Origin: Streptomyces griseus subsp. griseus
Lineage (GTDB): Bacteria; Actinomycetota; Actinomycetes; Streptomycetales; Streptomycetaceae
Assembly: GCF_003610995.1 (NCBI RefSeq)
Contig: NZ_CP032543.1
Coordinates: 3,472,001-3,536,000 of the forward strand
Direction: 5' to 3'
Length of the DNA: 64,000 bases
Positions 17,172 to 26,386 of this stretch are shown here, piece by piece (within the stretch, counting starts at the first letter, position 1; each line of letters starts with the position of its first letter). The notes below the pieces were generated by a model. The model saw nothing but the letters and a program-made list of their open reading frames with translations. It ran no database searches and was not told the origin of the DNA. The position numbers and the translations under genes are program-made.

Positions 17172-18701
17172 GTGGAGTGGTTCAGCGCCGAGAACGTGGT
17201 GGCGGTGCTCACCGCCGTACTGGGCGTCCTCGCCTCGATCGGCGTGCTCTGGTACGAGCGCCGGGTGCCCCGCCGCAAACGCGTCGGCTACCGCGTCCAG
17301 ATGGACACGCCCATCGGCAGCGATGTGAGCCAGGGCCGGGCCAACGTACGCCTCGGTCTCTTCAGCGAGACCCCCGACATGTCGGACGCCACGCTCGTCC
17401 TGCTGCGCGTCGAGAACGACGGCTCGCAGTCCATCGTCGACAGCGACTACACCGGGCGCGAACTGCATGGACTGACCGCCGAGTTCACCGGGCGCACGGT
17501 ACGCGGCATAGCGGTCACCCAGCCCCCCGGCGCCGTGCACCTGATGGAGCACTTCACCCCGGCCGCCGGGGTGCGGCACACCGGCTCGCTGATCCGGCTG
17601 CCCCGCGTCCCGCTGAACCGGGGCGAGCACTTCAAACTGCTGGTGCTGCTGACCGGCGGGGACGTCGGCAGCCCGATCCGGATCACCGGCGGCATCCGGG
17701 ACGGTGAGGTGATGGTCAACCGCGCCGCCCGCCCCGACGACAAACCGCCGCTGTTCGGCCGGGCCGCCCGGCTCATCACCGTGACCCTGACCGTCTGCGT
17801 CGTGGTCCTCGCCGCGATCATCCTGGTCCGGGACGACACCCCGCCGCCGCTGGACTGCGCACGCGGCCAACTGCGGGTCACCGGATCGACCGCCTTCGCC
17901 CCCGTCGTACGCGAGCTGGCCACGACGTACATGAAGGAGTGCGAGGGCTCCCGCATCGAGGTGGACCCGCACGGCAGCAACTCCGGCATCCGCGAACTCT
18001 CGGACGAGGGCGCGCGGTCCGCGAAGGGCGGCTCTCCGGCGCTGGTGGCCCTCTCGGACGGCCCGAAACCGCCGGGCCACCCGGAGCTGCGCGAGACCCG
18101 CGTCGCCGTGTCGCTGTTCTCCCTGGTCGTCAACGACCGGGTGCCGGTGCGCGACCTGGCGCTGGCCGACATCCGCCGCATCTACGCGGGCGAGATCCGC
18201 AACTGGCGGGAGCTGGGCGGCCCGGACCTGGAGATCCTGCTCGTCAGCCGGGACGCCAACTCCGGCACCCGCGAGGTGTTCCAGCGCCGGGTGCTGGACC
18301 GCAACGAGCCCGCCCAGTCCTCCCGCGACTGCGCCACCAAGGACGACCCGCGGGCCCCGGTCGTCCGCTGCGAACTCGACGGCACCGACCAGGTCCTGGC
18401 CACCGTCGCCCGGCTGGACGGCGCCCTCGGCTACAGCGAACTGCGCGCCGGCAGCGAGCCGCGCGGCCTGCACCGGATCTCGATCGACGGCGCCCACCCG
18501 TCCGTCGACACGATCGGCACCAGCCCCTACCCGTACCGGGAGATCGAGTACGCCTACACCTACGGCCGCCCGCCCGCCGACTCCCTCGCCTCCAGCTTCC
18601 TCGGCTATCTGAGCCGGGGGCGCGGCCAGGACGTCATCCACATCCACGGCCACCTGCCGTGCGCGACCCCGAAGGGTCTGCGGGTCTGCGGCGAGGACTG
18701 A
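17172..18701 (+). CDS. Membrane protein with PstS-like substrate-binding domain
   Basis: A 509-residue protein with two membrane segments (about 7-26 and 197-217). The part between them is a beta-rich domain of unknown type. The C-terminal 285 residues resemble periplasmic phosphate-binding PstS proteins: RVTGSTAFAPVVRELATTYM opens the domain, and LVSRDANSGTREVFQRRVLD is the hinge and ligand loop. Being membrane-tethered and without ABC transporter genes nearby, it may sense rather than import a ligand. GTG 17172 lacks a strong ribosome site. It ends before a strong terminator shared with purA. Confidence 0.82.
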   Translation: MEWFSAENVVAVLTAVLGVLASIGVLWYERRVPRRKRVGYRVQMDTPIGSDVSQGRANVRLGLFSETPDMSDATLVLLRVENDGSQSIVDSDYTGRELHGLTAEFTGRTVRGIAVTQPPGAVHLMEHFTPAAGVRHTGSLIRLPRVPLNRGEHFKLLVLLTGGDVGSPIRITGGIRDGEVMVNRAARPDDKPPLFGRAARLITVTLTVCVVVLAAIILVRDDTPPPLDCARGQLRVTGSTAFAPVVRELATTYMKECEGSRIEVDPHGSNSGIRELSDEGARSAKGGSPALVALSDGPKPPGHPELRETRVAVSLFSLVVNDRVPVRDLALADIRRIYAGEIRNWRELGGPDLEILLVSRDANSGTREVFQRRVLDRNEPAQSSRDCATKDDPRAPVVRCELDGTDQVLATVARLDGALGYSELRAGSEPRGLHRISIDGAHPSVDTIGTSPYPYREIEYAYTYGRPPADSLASSFLGYLSRGRGQDVIHIHGHLPCATPKGLRVCGED

Positions 18702-18727
18702 GCGGAGTGTCGGCCTGCGCCTACGCG

Positions 18728-18763
18728 GAAGGGCCCCGGACCGATGAGGGTCCGGGGCCCTTC
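18728..18763. terminator. Bidirectional terminator between PstS-like gene and purA
   Basis: A perfect 15-bp stem (18728-18742 with 18749-18763) surrounds a 6-nt loop, between the convergent stops at 18701 and 18783. Confidence 0.85.
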
Positions 18764-18782
18764 GCGTACCGCTCCGTACCGC

Positions 18783-20066
18783 CTACAGGAACGAGTTGAT
18801 CTGGATCGTCTCGGTCCGGCCGGGGCCGACGCCGATCGCGGAGATCGGGGCGCCCGACATCTCCTCCAGCGCCTTCACGTACGCCTTGGCGTTCTTCGGC
18901 AGGTCGTCGAAGGTCTTGGCCTTGGTGATGTCCTCGGACCAGCCCGGCAGGTTCTCGTAGATCGGCTTCGCGTGGTGGAAGTCGGTCTGGTTGTACGGGA
19001 GCTCCTCGACGCGCTTGCCGTCGATCTCGTACGCCACGCAGACCGGGATCTGCTCCCAGCCGGTGAGCACGTCCAGCTTGGTGAGGAAGAAGTCGGTCAG
19101 GCCGTTGACCCGGGTCGCGTACCGCGCGATCGGGGCGTCGAACCAGCCGCAGCGGCGGTCACGGCCGGTGGTGACACCGCGCTCGCCACCGATGCGCCGC
19201 AGCGCCTCGCCGTCCTCGTCGTGCAGCTCCGTCGGGAACGGACCGGCGCCGACACGCGTCGTATAGGCCTTGAGGATGCCGATGACGCGGCTGATCTTCG
19301 TCGGCCCGACACCGGCCCCGGTGCAGGCGCCGCCCGCCGTCGGGTTCGACGAGGTGACGAAGGGATACGTGCCGTGGTCGACGTCGAGGAGCGTGCCCTG
19401 GCCACCCTCGAAGAGGACGACCTTGCCCTCGTCGATGGCATCGTTCAGGATCAGGGTCGTGTCGGCGACGAACGGCTTGATCTGCTCCGCGTACTGGAGC
19501 ATGTCCTCGACGACCTTGCCGGCCTCGATGGCCCGGCGGTTGAAGACCTTGGCCAGGAGCTGGTTCTTCTGCTCCAGGGCCGCCTCCACCTTCTGCTCCA
19601 GGATCGACTCGTCGTAGAGGTCCTGGACGCGGATCCCCACCCGGTTGATCTTGTCGGCGTACGTCGGGCCGATGCCCCGGCCCGTCGTACCGATCTTGCG
19701 CTTCCCGAGGAAGCGCTCGCTGACCTTGTCGACCGTGACGTTGTACGGAGTGATCAAATGAGCGTTGCCGCTGATCAGAAGCTTGGACGTGTCGACGCCT
19801 CGCTCGTTCAGACCGCTCAGCTCGGAGAGCAGGACCGCCGGGTCGACCACGACACCGTTCCCGATGACCGGGGTACAGCCCGGCGACAGGATTCCGGAGG
19901 GGAGGAGATGCAGTGCGTACTTCTGGTCGCCCACGACGACCGTGTGACCGGCGTTGTTACCGCCCTGGTATCGCACGACATAGTCCACGGATCCACCGAG
20001 GAGATCGGTGGCCTTCCCCTTGCCCTCGTCACCCCACTGAGCACCGAGCAGCACAAGTGCGGGCAC
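18783..20066 (-). CDS. purA: Adenylosuccinate synthetase
   Basis: A 427-residue cytoplasmic enzyme joining IMP and aspartate with GTP, the first committed step to AMP. The phosphate loop [11 protein letters not shown] begins the protein, with the catalytic Asp inside it. [10 protein letters not shown] carries the catalytic His, and [14 protein letters not shown] and [10 protein letters not shown] are conserved substrate loops. Length equals the bacterial norm. It starts at GTG 20066 and is divergent from a lipid-kinase-like gene. No other purine genes adjoin it. Confidence 0.98.
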   Translation of the reverse strand: MPALVLLGAQWGDEGKGKATDLLGGSVDYVVRYQGGNNAGHTVVVGDQKYALHLLPSGILSPGCTPVIGNGVVVDPAVLLSELSGLNERGVDTSKLLISGNAHLITPYNVTVDKVSERFLGKRKIGTTGRGIGPTYADKINRVGIRVQDLYDESILEQKVEAALEQKNQLLAKVFNRRAIEAGKVVEDMLQYAEQIKPFVADTTLILNDAIDEGKVVLFEGGQGTLLDVDHGTYPFVTSSNPTAGGACTGAGVGPTKISRVIGILKAYTTRVGAGPFPTELHDEDGEALRRIGGERGVTTGRDRRCGWFDAPIARYATRVNGLTDFFLTKLDVLTGWEQIPVCVAYEIDGKRVEELPYNQTDFHHAKPIYENLPGWSEDITKAKTFDDLPKNAKAYVKALEEMSGAPISAIGVGPGRTETIQINSFL

Positions 20067-20190
20067 AGGCGTACACCCCTTCCGGGCGGGGCATGTCCAA
20101 GGTCAGGGGGCGTACGTAAAGGTCGTACCTGCCGCACGACGATGTACGGCAAAGCCTGAGCCGTCGAACCGGGTGCCCCGGAATAGACGA

Positions 20191-20218
20191 AGCCCCTGGC
20201 GCAATAGCGCAAGGGGCT
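20191..20218. other. Stem-loop between purA and the divergent kinase-like gene
   Basis: AGCCCCT (20191-20197) pairs with AGGGGCT (20212-20218), and inside it GCGC pairs with GCGC around an AATA loop. It lies 35 bp before the GTG at 20253, in the 5' region of both divergent genes, so it is more likely a leader structure than a terminator. Confidence 0.45.
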
Positions 20219-20252
20219 CTTGCACCAAGATGCTACCCGAGGAAGGACCCAG

Positions 20253-21104
20253 GTGTCGGCTGCAGAGCCCCCCGGCGACGGCGGCGACCAGCTTCTGGTG
20301 GTCATCGACCCGGTCGCCCGCCGGACCGACGGCGAGTCCGTCCGGATCGCGAAGGACGTGCTGAGCGCCGGTTCGCACGCCAAGATCTGCCTTCCGGACA
20401 CCCCGGAGGAGTTCGCCCGGGCCCTGTCCCGGCGGGGTGCGCGCCGCCCGGTGGTGGTCGGCGACGATCACGCGCTGCTGCGTGCCGTGGCCCAGCTCCA
20501 CCGGGAGCGCGAGCTCGCCGCGGGCGTCCTCTCCCTGATCCCCGTGGGCGCCGCGCACGCCCTGGAGGTGGCCCATGCGCTCGGGGTGCCCCGGGGCGCG
20601 GTGGCGGCCGCGCGGACAGCGCTGGACGGGGCGGTGCGGCGGCTGGACCTGCTGGTGGACGACAGCGACGGCGTGGTCCTCGGCCGGCTGCGCATCCCCG
20701 CCCCCACCCTGCTCGCCGACGCCCCGCACACGGGGGTCACCGCCGTCTGGGACACCTGCCGCTCCCTGATGACGTCCCTGGTCCGCCCCGCGGCCCCCGG
20801 CGGAGCCACCGCGCCCCCGGGGACGCACCGGCTGCGGGTCGAGGCGGACGGGGTGCTGCTGAGCGACCTGGACGCGCCGGTGCGGGGCGTCTCGGTGCTC
20901 TCCCAGGGCGACGGGGGCCTGGCCGACGTGGTGGTCCGCACCTCGGACGGCGAGGACGTCACGGTGGAGGCCAAGGCCGTCACCGTCTCCGGCGCGGACT
21001 TCCGCTACCGGGCCGACATACAGACCGGGGGCCCGGTCCGGACCCGGACGTGGACGGTGCGGGCGGGTGCCTGGGGGCTGATGCTGCCGGTGCCCGCGAG
21101 CTGA
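20253..21104 (+). CDS. Diacylglycerol kinase-like protein
   Basis: A 283-residue protein related to the lipid kinase (DAGK/YegS) family. The N-terminal region reads LLVVIDPVARRTDGESVRIA, with a following Rossmann-like part (RRPVVVGDDHALLRAVAQLH). However, the usual nucleotide-binding GGDGT motif is replaced by VGDDHALL, so catalytic activity is doubtful. The C-terminal beta-rich half resembles the YegS second domain (GVLLSDLDAPVRGVSVLS). GTG 20253 has GAGGAAGGA upstream. It may be an inactive homologue or use an altered substrate. Confidence 0.72.
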   Translation: MSAAEPPGDGGDQLLVVIDPVARRTDGESVRIAKDVLSAGSHAKICLPDTPEEFARALSRRGARRPVVVGDDHALLRAVAQLHRERELAAGVLSLIPVGAAHALEVAHALGVPRGAVAAARTALDGAVRRLDLLVDDSDGVVLGRLRIPAPTLLADAPHTGVTAVWDTCRSLMTSLVRPAAPGGATAPPGTHRLRVEADGVLLSDLDAPVRGVSVLSQGDGGLADVVVRTSDGEDVTVEAKAVTVSGADFRYRADIQTGGPVRTRTWTVRAGAWGLMLPVPAS

Positions 21105-21262
21105 TCCCGCCCGGTCCCGGCGGCCCCCGCGAGCGCGGACGGGGCTGCGGGAGGGGTAGCGGGGTACGCGCCCACGGCTGCGCCGGCCGCCACCCTCGGA
21201 CGAGGACCAGCAGCGGGTGGGCGAGGAGATCGCGGGCGTGGCACGCGAAGAGCCGGGGCCCC

Positions 21263-21320
21263 GAACCAGCCCCTCCGGCGTTCGCGGAGCGGGAGTCCGG
21301 GGGCGCTGCCCCCTGGGGCC
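21263..21320 (+). repeat. Dispersed intergenic repeat, copy B
   Basis: AACCAGCCCCTCCGGCGTTC begins a GC-rich unit that continues to a GGGGGCGCTGCCCCC hairpin-like end. It lies between the kinase-like gene and the P450 gene. Confidence 0.6.
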
Positions 21321-21355
21321 GGCACCGCAGGACCGCGGCCCACCCTGCCGGACCC

Positions 21356-22560
21356 CTACACCTCCACCACCAGCTCCGTCAGCCCCCGGATCACGAACCC
21401 CGGCTGCCACTCCGGCTCCGCCACCAGCCGCATCGCGGGCGCCTTCCGCAGCAACTCCCCGAAGGACGCCTCCAGTTCGAGCCGGGCAAGCGGCGCCCCC
21501 AGGCAGTAGTGGATGCCCGCACCGAACGTGACATGCGGGTTGTCGGCCCGGGTCAGATCCAGCCTCTCCGGCTCCGCGAACCGCTCCGGATCCCGGTTGG
21601 CCGAGCCGAACAGCAGCGCCACCTCCGCCCCGCGCCCGATCAGCTGCCCGTCGACCTCGATGTCGTCCAGCACCCACCGCTCGAAGAGCTGCAACGGGGT
21701 GTCGTAGCGCAGGAGTTCCTCCACAGCCGTCGGCAGCGACGCGGGCGCGGCCCGCAGGGCGGCGAGCTGCTCGGGGTGGTGGAAGAGGGTCCGCCACCCG
21801 TTGACCGTGGTGTTCACCGTCGCCTCGTGGCCCGCGTTCAGCAGCAGCACACACGTGGAGACCATCTCCTGCCCGGTCAGCCGCTCCCCGTCGTCGTGGG
21901 CGGCGATGAGCGCCGAGATCAGGTCGTCGCCGGGGTCGGTGCGCCGCTCGGCGATGAGCCCGCGCAGATACGCGGAGAACTCCTCCGACGCCCGCACGGC
22001 CGCCTTCGCCGTCTCCTCCGACGGGTTCAGCTCGAACATCCCGCAGATCGCCGCCGACCAGGGCCGCAGCGGCCCCCGGTCCTCCTCCGGCACCCCCAGC
22101 ATCTCCGCGATCACGGCGACGGGCAGCGGTTCGGCCACCTCCGCCAGCAGGTCGCCGCCGCCCTCGGCCACGAACGCGTCGACCAGCCCGGCCGCCAGCC
22201 GCCGTACGGTCGGAGCGAGGTTCTCGACCGTACGCGGGGTGAAGGCCTTGGAGACGAGCCGCCGGATGCGGGGTGGTCGGGCGCCTCCAGGTCCAGCAGC
22301 CCCTGCCCGTTGAGCGTGGTGAACGGCTCGTGCGCGGCGGGCGGCGGGGTGCGGCCGAACTCCTCGTGGGTGAAGCGGTGCAGATACGTACGGCCCAGGC
22401 GGCGGTCGCGCAGCAGGGCCGACACGTCGGAGTGGTGCGGGATCAGCCACTGCCCGGTCGGCTCGAACCAGTGCGCGCGACCGGCGGCGCGCAGGGCGGC
22501 GTAGGCGGGGTAGGGATCGGCGACGAACGCGGGCGACCAGGGATCGAAGGACACGTGCAT
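21356..22560 (-). pseudogene. Cytochrome P450 (single-base frameshift)
   Basis: A class I bacterial P450 monooxygenase of 401 residues if one base is restored. The first frame runs from ATG 22560 (DPWSPAFVADPYPAYAALRA) to LLDLEAPDH. The second frame continues RIRRLVSKAFTPRTVENLAP to the stop. Missing one G in the run at 22270-22273 explains the break. Hallmarks are the I-helix LLLNAGHEATVN, the ExxR in AVEELLRY and the haem loop FGAGIHYCLGAPLARLE with the axial Cys. No ferredoxin gene is adjacent. The substrate is unknown. It is probably intact in the organism. Confidence 0.88.
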
Positions 22561-22693
22561 GACCCGACGCTACCCGCGCCCGCCGCCACCGCAAGGGGCA
22601 CGCACCCATCCCTCTCGCCACCGCAAGGGACCCGGGAGCCCCGGCCACCGAGCGACCCCCGCCCGGGCAGGAGGCCCGCACACATCCGCCGCG

Positions 22694-23356
22694 CTACCCC
22701 GGTGTGACCAGCCGCGCCTCGTACGCGAACACCGCCGCCTGCGTCCGGTCGCGCAGCCCCAGCTTCACCAGGATGCGGCTGACATGCGTCTTGATCGTGG
22801 ACTCGGCGACGATCAGATGCGAGGCGATCTCCGCGTTGGACAGCCCCTGGGCGATCAGGACGAGCACCTCCGTCTCGCGCTCGGTGAGGTCCCCGACCCG
22901 GGCGAGCGCGGGCGGTCTCGGGGCCTCCGCGAGCTTGGAGAACTCGGTGATCAGCCGCCGGGTCACGGTCGGCGCGAGCAGCGCCTCGCCCGAGGCCACC
23001 ACCCGTACACCGTCCGCGAGCTGCCGGGCCGAGGCGTCCTTGAGGAGGAAGCCCGAGGCCCCGGCCCGCAGCGCCTGGTACACGTACTCGTCCAGGTCGA
23101 AGGTGGTCAGGACCAGCACCTTGGCGTCCACGACCTGCGCGACGATCTCGCGGGTGGCGTCGATGCCGTTCATCCCCGGCATCCGGATGTCCATCAGGAC
23201 GACGTCCGGGAAGAGGGCCGTGACCTTGTCGATGGCTTCCCGGCCGTCCACCGCCTCCCCCACGACGGTGATCCCCGGCATGGCGTTGAGCAGGACGGAG
23301 AAGCCCTCGCGGACCATCATCTGGTCGTCCACGATCAGGACGCGGATGTCGCTCAT
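22694..23356 (-). CDS. NarL/LuxR-type response regulator
   Basis: A 220-residue two-component regulator. The receiver domain (about 1-120) has the phosphoacceptor Asp in VVLMDIRMPGMNG, and the acidic pocket in VLIVDDQMMVREG. The LuxR-type helix-turn-helix (about 150-210) includes LTERETEVLVLIAQGLSNAE and STIKTHVSRILVKLGLRDR. It starts 4 bp inside the end of the sensor kinase gene, so the pair is translationally coupled. Targets may include the neighbouring P450 or NmrA-like genes, but no operator is evident. Confidence 0.95.
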   Translation of the reverse strand: MSDIRVLIVDDQMMVREGFSVLLNAMPGITVVGEAVDGREAIDKVTALFPDVVLMDIRMPGMNGIDATREIVAQVVDAKVLVLTTFDLDEYVYQALRAGASGFLLKDASARQLADGVRVVASGEALLAPTVTRRLITEFSKLAEAPRPPALARVGDLTERETEVLVLIAQGLSNAEIASHLIVAESTIKTHVSRILVKLGLRDRTQAAVFAYEARLVTPG

Positions 23357-24693
23357 GCCCCGTCCGCCTTCTTGTACGGCAGGAGGTCGGCGGCCGGCGC
23401 GTCCGGCTCACCCTCCGCCGGCGGTACGGGCAGGAACACCGCGACCTCGTACCCGCCGTCCTCCGTCGTCGCCGCCGTCATCTCGCCGTTCAGCATCGCC
23501 ACCCGCTCCCGCATCCCGGTGATCCCGTGCCCGGCCCCCGGCGACGGCTTCACCAGCCCCCTCGGAGGCCCGTTGACGATCCGCAGCCCGAGCCCGCCGA
23601 GTACGTAGGCGATCTCGACCCGTGCGGTGGCGCCGGGCGCGTGCCGCAGGGTGTTGCTCAGGGCCTCCTGGATGATCCGGTACGCCGACAGCTCCACGCC
23701 CTGGGGCAGCTCGCGGACGGCCCCGGTGACCACCTTCTCCGTCTCCAGGCCGGTCTCGCGGACGTTGTCCAGGAGCCCGTCGAGGACGGCGAGGGTCGGC
23801 TGCGGGGCGTCCGGGGCCTCGTAGTCCTCCGCCCGTACGACACCGAGGACGCGGCGCAGCTCGGTGAGCGCGGCCACCGCGTTCTCCCGGATGGTGACGA
23901 AGGCCTGCTCCAGCTCCGGCGGCGGGTTCTCCACCCGGTAGGGGGCGGCCTCCGCCTGGATCGCGACGACCGACATGTGGTGGGCGACCACGTCGTGCAG
24001 CTCGCGGGCGATGGTGGTGCGCTCCTCCAGCAGCGTGCGCCGGTCGCGCTCCACGGCGGTGACGGTGCGCTGCACGGTGACCTCACGCTCGGCCTCGCGG
24101 ACCTCCTGCGCGGCGTCGCGCCGGACCTGGAGCATGGCGACGACGAGCAGCGCGAAGGCGGAGAGGACGGCCATGGGCGCGGTGATCGACGGGTCCCCGC
24201 CCTCCAGCAGCAGCCCGAACAGCAGGGTCATCAGCCACATCCAGGCCCCCGTGCGCGGCCGGGTCCTGGCCGCCACGACCACCATGACCACCACCTGCGC
24301 GATGAAGGCGCTGGGCCCCCACAGCCCGTCGCTGCCCAGGACCGCACAGAAGACCGCCGCGAGCATCGACCCCCAGAACGCGGCGACCGGCCTGACCAGG
24401 GTCATCGCGACCGCGATCGCGGGCACGAGGCCCATGAGGAACCGGAAGTGCCAGTTGGCGAGCCCCGCCAACAGCACGATCAGGGCGGCGCCCAGCACCA
24501 GGGCGTGCGGGGTCCAGACGACGAGCCGCCGCACCCCCTCGGGCAGCCGGCGTATGAACCGGCCCTCCGGCGAGAGGGGCGGCAGCGGGCGGTAGGCGAA
24601 CACATGGCGGAAGAGGTCTTCCCGGAGGCCTTCCATCGCGCCTTCGGCTGCCCGGAGCTCCGGGCTACTGGTCTTCGTCTGGGTCTCGGTCAC
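23353..24693 (-). CDS. DesK-type sensor histidine kinase
   Basis: A 446-residue membrane kinase partnered with the NarL-type regulator. Four to five hydrophobic segments lie between about 55 and 190. The HisKA_3 dimerisation domain carries the phosphoacceptor His in TIARELHDVVAHHMSVVAIQ, and the ATPase domain ends with a GHGITGMRERVAMLNG glycine box. The membrane part lacks a large outer domain, suggesting envelope or membrane-state sensing. GTG 24693 is the most upstream credible start. Confidence 0.95.
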   Translation of the reverse strand: MTETQTKTSSPELRAAEGAMEGLREDLFRHVFAYRPLPPLSPEGRFIRRLPEGVRRLVVWTPHALVLGAALIVLLAGLANWHFRFLMGLVPAIAVAMTLVRPVAAFWGSMLAAVFCAVLGSDGLWGPSAFIAQVVVMVVVAARTRPRTGAWMWLMTLLFGLLLEGGDPSITAPMAVLSAFALLVVAMLQVRRDAAQEVREAEREVTVQRTVTAVERDRRTLLEERTTIARELHDVVAHHMSVVAIQAEAAPYRVENPPPELEQAFVTIRENAVAALTELRRVLGVVRAEDYEAPDAPQPTLAVLDGLLDNVRETGLETEKVVTGAVRELPQGVELSAYRIIQEALSNTLRHAPGATARVEIAYVLGGLGLRIVNGPPRGLVKPSPGAGHGITGMRERVAMLNGEMTAATTEDGGYEVAVFLPVPPAEGEPDAPAADLLPYKKADGA

Positions 24694-24856
24694 GTTTACA
24701 CGGTAGGCGGGGGCGGAGTGCGGGTCGTCCCTACCGGTGCGGATTCCGGGGCATCCCTCTCAAGGACTACGGGGCCTGCCCGCGCCTCGTGGCGGCGCCC
24801 CCCGACCGCCGCCACGGGGCCCTCACCAGCTCGCGGACGGAAGAATTCCGTCCGGC

Positions 24857-25282
24857 TCACGACCGGAAGAATTCCGCGTGCTCCCCGGCCCACCGCGCGA
24901 ACGTCCGGGCCGGCCGGCCGGTGACCTTCTCGACGGTGTCGATCACGGCCCTCCCCTCCGGCGGGATGTCCCCGCCCCCGTTGAGGACGGTCACCCGGCG
25001 CACCCCCGCCGCGCGGGCCCGCTCCATGATCTCCTCGCCGGTCGTCAGCGGGGCGGAGAGGCCGCCGTCGAAGGTGATCAGGTGCAGCCCGGCGACTCCC
25101 TCCAGCGCGCTCTCCAGCGAGGCCGGGTCGGCGAGGTCGCCGCGGACGACGTCGACCCCCGCGGGGAACTCCGCGCGTGCCGGGTCACGGGTCACGGCCC
25201 GGACGTGCTCGCCGCGCTCCAGGAGCTGTTCGACCACTCGAAGGCCGACCGTTCCCGTGGCTCCGGTCACCAGGATCGTCAT
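24857..25282 (-). pseudogene. NmrA-like NAD(P)-binding protein with internal deletion
   Basis: A 141-residue remnant of the NmrA/SDR-like family, which is normally about 280 residues. The first 105 residues are intact, with the dinucleotide loop VTGATGTVGLRVVEQLLERG and the strand VDVVRGDLADPASLESAL. The sequence then jumps from VTVLNGG directly to a C-terminal segment (VEKVTGRPARTFARWAGEHA) that usually closes the full-length protein. About 130 residues of the substrate domain are therefore missing in frame. The product may fold poorly; I read it as a deletion derivative. Confidence 0.7.
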
Positions 25283-25372
25283 TGCGGGTCTCCTTCGTTC
25301 GGTTCGGCATCGACCAACGTGGGGACCCTCGCGGTCAGCTACTGTCCGCGACGAAGGGGGCTGCGGGGAAGC

Positions 25373-26250
25373 TCACCAAGCCAGCTGCGTGATCTCCTCC
25401 GCCACGATCGCGCACGCGTCGGCCGCCGGGTCGATCAGCGGGAAGTGTCCGACGTCCCCGAGCAGCGTGAGCCCGACCATCTCGCCGGACTTCGCCGCCG
25501 CGTCGACGTACGCCTCCGAGACGGCCAGCGGGACGACGGTGTCCTCCTCGCCGTGGACGATGGCGGTGGCGATCCCGGTGGGCAGCAGGGCGGCGGGGTC
25601 GGCCTGGGCCGTACGATCCGCCGACTCCACGCCCGCTCCCAGGAGTTGGGTGATCGCACCACCGCACACCCCCAGCTCCACCGATGTCGCGAAGTCCGCG
25701 ATCGGGGCGAGCGCGACCACCCCGCGCAACGGGGGCGGGGCGGGCAGGTGCCACGGCGACCCCTCGGGCAGCACGTGGCGCGCCGCCGCCCAGAGCGCGA
25801 GGTGCCCGCCGGCGGAGTGTCCGGTGACCACGATCCGGCGCACGTCGGCCTCCGGCAGCTCCCGGGCGGCGAGGGCCGGTACGGCGTCGAGCGCGGCCGC
25901 CACGTCGTCGAAGGTCTCCGGCCAGCGCCCCGCCACGGGGTCGGCACCGGGCGCCTGACCGCCGTCCTCGCCGCCGCGCCGGTACTCCACGCTCGCCACG
26001 GCGAACCCCCGCCGGGCCAGGAAGTCCGCGAGCGGGGAGACGTGGGCCCGGTCGTAGGGGGCCCGCCAGGCACCGCCGTGCAGCAGGACGACGAGGGGGC
26101 GGCGGTGCGGCCGTCGCGCGGGGCGTAGAAGTCGATGACCTGGTCGGGGTGGTCGCCGTAGGCGGCGGTCCGGTCGGGGGCGACCGCCGGATGCGCGAAC
26201 GCCGACCCGGTCTCGGCTTCGTCCCGATCACGCGCGGCAGAATCCGACAT
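25373..26250 (-). pseudogene. Alpha/beta hydrolase, probable kynurenine formamidase (single-base frameshift)
   Basis: If one base is restored this is a 292-residue serine hydrolase. The N-terminal frame from ATG 26250 ends near VIDFYAPRDGRTAAP. One extra C in the run at 26095-26099 would continue as PLVVLLHGGAWRAPYDRAH, the oxyanion HGG motif. Later come the nucleophile GHSAGGHLALW, the acid in VHGEEDTVVPL and the His in GDVGHFPLI. The location downstream of kynureninase and tryptophan dioxygenase fits N-formylkynurenine hydrolysis, which joins those two steps. The break is probably a sequencing slip. Confidence 0.8.
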
Positions 26251-26325
26251 GCTGCTCAACCGTCCTATGCCTGTGTCCTGTGGCTGTGCCCTGTGCCTGT
26301 GTCAGGTGCCCAACTGGGTTGACCT

Positions 26326-26360
26326 GCGGGGACGGTACCAGTGATCGGCACCGTCCCCGC
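26326..26360 (-). terminator. Stem-loop between kynureninase and hydrolase genes
   Basis: GCGGGGACGGT (26326-26336) pairs perfectly with ACCGTCCCCGC (26350-26360). It lies 27 bp past the kynU stop and may partly terminate or protect the upstream message. Confidence 0.65.
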
Positions 26361-26386
26361 CCGGCCGTGGACGCATTGACGATCCG

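Noticed and set aside
20191..20218. Stem-loop considered as a terminator.
   Set aside because: It lies upstream of two divergent genes, so no transcript should end there; kept only as a leader structure.
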